A stretch of DNA of 64,000 nt. Source: Sphingomonas faeni (lineage in GTDB: Bacteria > Pseudomonadota > Alphaproteobacteria > Sphingomonadales > Sphingomonadaceae). Position numbers and translations under genes: made by a program. Location: contig NZ_QAYE01000007.1 in assembly GCF_003053745.1 (NCBI RefSeq), positions 124,001 through 188,000 of the forward strand. Reading direction: 5' to 3'. The notes below the pieces were generated by a model. The model was given only the letters and a program-made list of their open reading frames with translations, was not told where the DNA came from and made no database searches. Shown here one piece after another: positions 63,375 through 64,000 of the stretch; the stretch's first letter is position 1, and the number at the start of each line of letters is the position of its first letter.

Positions 63375-64000
63375 CCACGTCGCGCAACCAGGCGATCAAG
63401 TTCCTGCGACCTGATTCGATTACCGCGGGAGAGCGCGCCATCGCGGTCGAAGTGCCCGTCTCGATCGAGATCGACGGGCTTGGTTATGCGGTGATGATGA
63501 TGACGCCCGCCGACCTAGCCGAATTCACGACCGGCTTCCTGCTGACCGAGCGGCTCGCCGATAGCGCCGACGACGTGCGCGACATCGATATCTTCGAGGC
63601 GGAGGCGGGCTGGATCGTGCGCGTCGGACTGTCCGAACGCTGCAAGGGCCGCATCCACGACCGCGTCCGCCACCGCACCAGCGACACGAGTTGCGGGCTA
63701 TGCGGGATCTCTGGGCTCGAACAGCTCCGCAAACCGGTCCCGAGGACGCCGCCAAAGCCCGATACGCCTGTCGACGCTCTGTTCACCGCGCTGGGCGGGC
63801 TACGCGCTCACCAGCCTCTGAACGCAGCTACGGGCGCGATCCATGCCGCGGCCGCGTGTGATCGCGAGGGTCGGATCGTTGCTGCGTATGAGGACGTCGG
63901 CCGTCACAATGCCCTCGACAAGCTCGTCGGCGGAACCGCGATCGCGAGGCAGCCGATCGACGGCTTCATCCTCGTTACCTCGCGGATCAGTTTCGAGATG
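63371..64000 (+). CDS. fdhD: Formate dehydrogenase accessory sulfurtransferase, partial
   Basis: FdhD moves sulfur from IscS to the molybdenum cofactor of formate dehydrogenases. 210 residues are visible and the C-terminus is beyond the window. The catalytic Cys pair is in SCGLCGISGLEQL (about 115), and GAIHAAAACD and EDVGRHNALDKLVG follow. It starts at an ATG overlapping the mobA stop and is needed for the activity of the upstream enzyme. Confidence 0.95.
   Translation, partial: MTTSRNQAIKFLRPDSITAGERAIAVEVPVSIEIDGLGYAVMMMTPADLAEFTTGFLLTERLADSADDVRDIDIFEAEAGWIVRVGLSERCKGRIHDRVRHRTSDTSCGLCGISGLEQLRKPVPRTPPKPDTPVDALFTALGGLRAHQPLNAATGAIHAAAACDREGRIVAAYEDVGRHNALDKLVGGTAIARQPIDGFILVTSRISFEM

Overview
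The window is about 64 kb of high-GC chromosomal DNA from an alphaproteobacterium, most likely Sphingomonas or a close relative in the Sphingomonadaceae. The evidence is a TonB/ExbB/ExbD/ExbD operon of sphingomonad layout, a Caulobacter-type Weimberg xylose cluster, a complete exosortase A (XrtA) exopolysaccharide locus, an EcfG-type general-stress promoter and several families of short GC-rich palindromic repeats between genes. No phage, plasmid, transposase or CRISPR features were seen. Both ends cut a gene.

Layout. 1-20.5 kb is mainly housekeeping: an exported TPR-like protein (partial), RNase P RNA, an AmpD-type amidase, dcd, the tonB-exbB-exbD-exbD operon, folB with a small SDR-like remnant, a GNAT, a DUF1285/Nudix/CCA-transferase chain, parC overlapping a GGDEF/EAL gene, a kynurenine pair (exported hydrolase plus kynureninase), a DUF4349 lipoprotein and purC-purS-purQ. 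20.5-31.4 kb holds a YhhQ-type transporter, tRNA-Arg(UCU) and the Weimberg cluster: dehydrogenase, lactonase, xylonate dehydratase, 2-keto-3-deoxyxylonate dehydratase, alpha-ketoglutaric semialdehyde dehydrogenase, a sugar porter and a LacI regulator. Three matching palindrome-like 14-mers lie upstream of its transcription units. 31.7-34.9 kb is a 1040-residue hybrid histidine kinase with a ribbon-helix-helix-like N-terminus. 35.2-36.8 kb is isocitrate lyase. 37.0-40.2 kb is a four-gene stress operon behind an EcfG-like promoter. 40.3-41.9 kb is formate-THF ligase.

41.99-59.4 kb is the XrtA locus. On the minus strand an export protein, chain-length determinant, tyrosine kinase, outer-membrane beta-barrel, ATPase, deacetylase, FemAB protein, glycosyltransferase, exosortase A-EpsI and an amidotransferase follow each other with overlapping or nearly touching ends; a PLP decarboxylase and an acyl-CoA ligase lie upstream. 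A divergent acyl carrier protein and two alpha/beta hydrolases complete it. 59.5-64 kb has trxB and an overlapping formate-dehydrogenase-like oxidoreductase, mobA and fdhD set.

The most unusual signal is that the dispersed palindromic repeats have entered coding sequence. One 114-bp element sits in frame inside the XrtA glycosyltransferase, and two others lie in the XrtA acyl-CoA ligase, one internal and one forming its C-terminus right where the next gene starts. This resembles coding palindromic elements known from Rickettsia. Also notable are the RHH-kinase fusion, the candidate XylR operators, the parC-phosphodiesterase overlap and the degenerate hydrolase in the XrtA locus.
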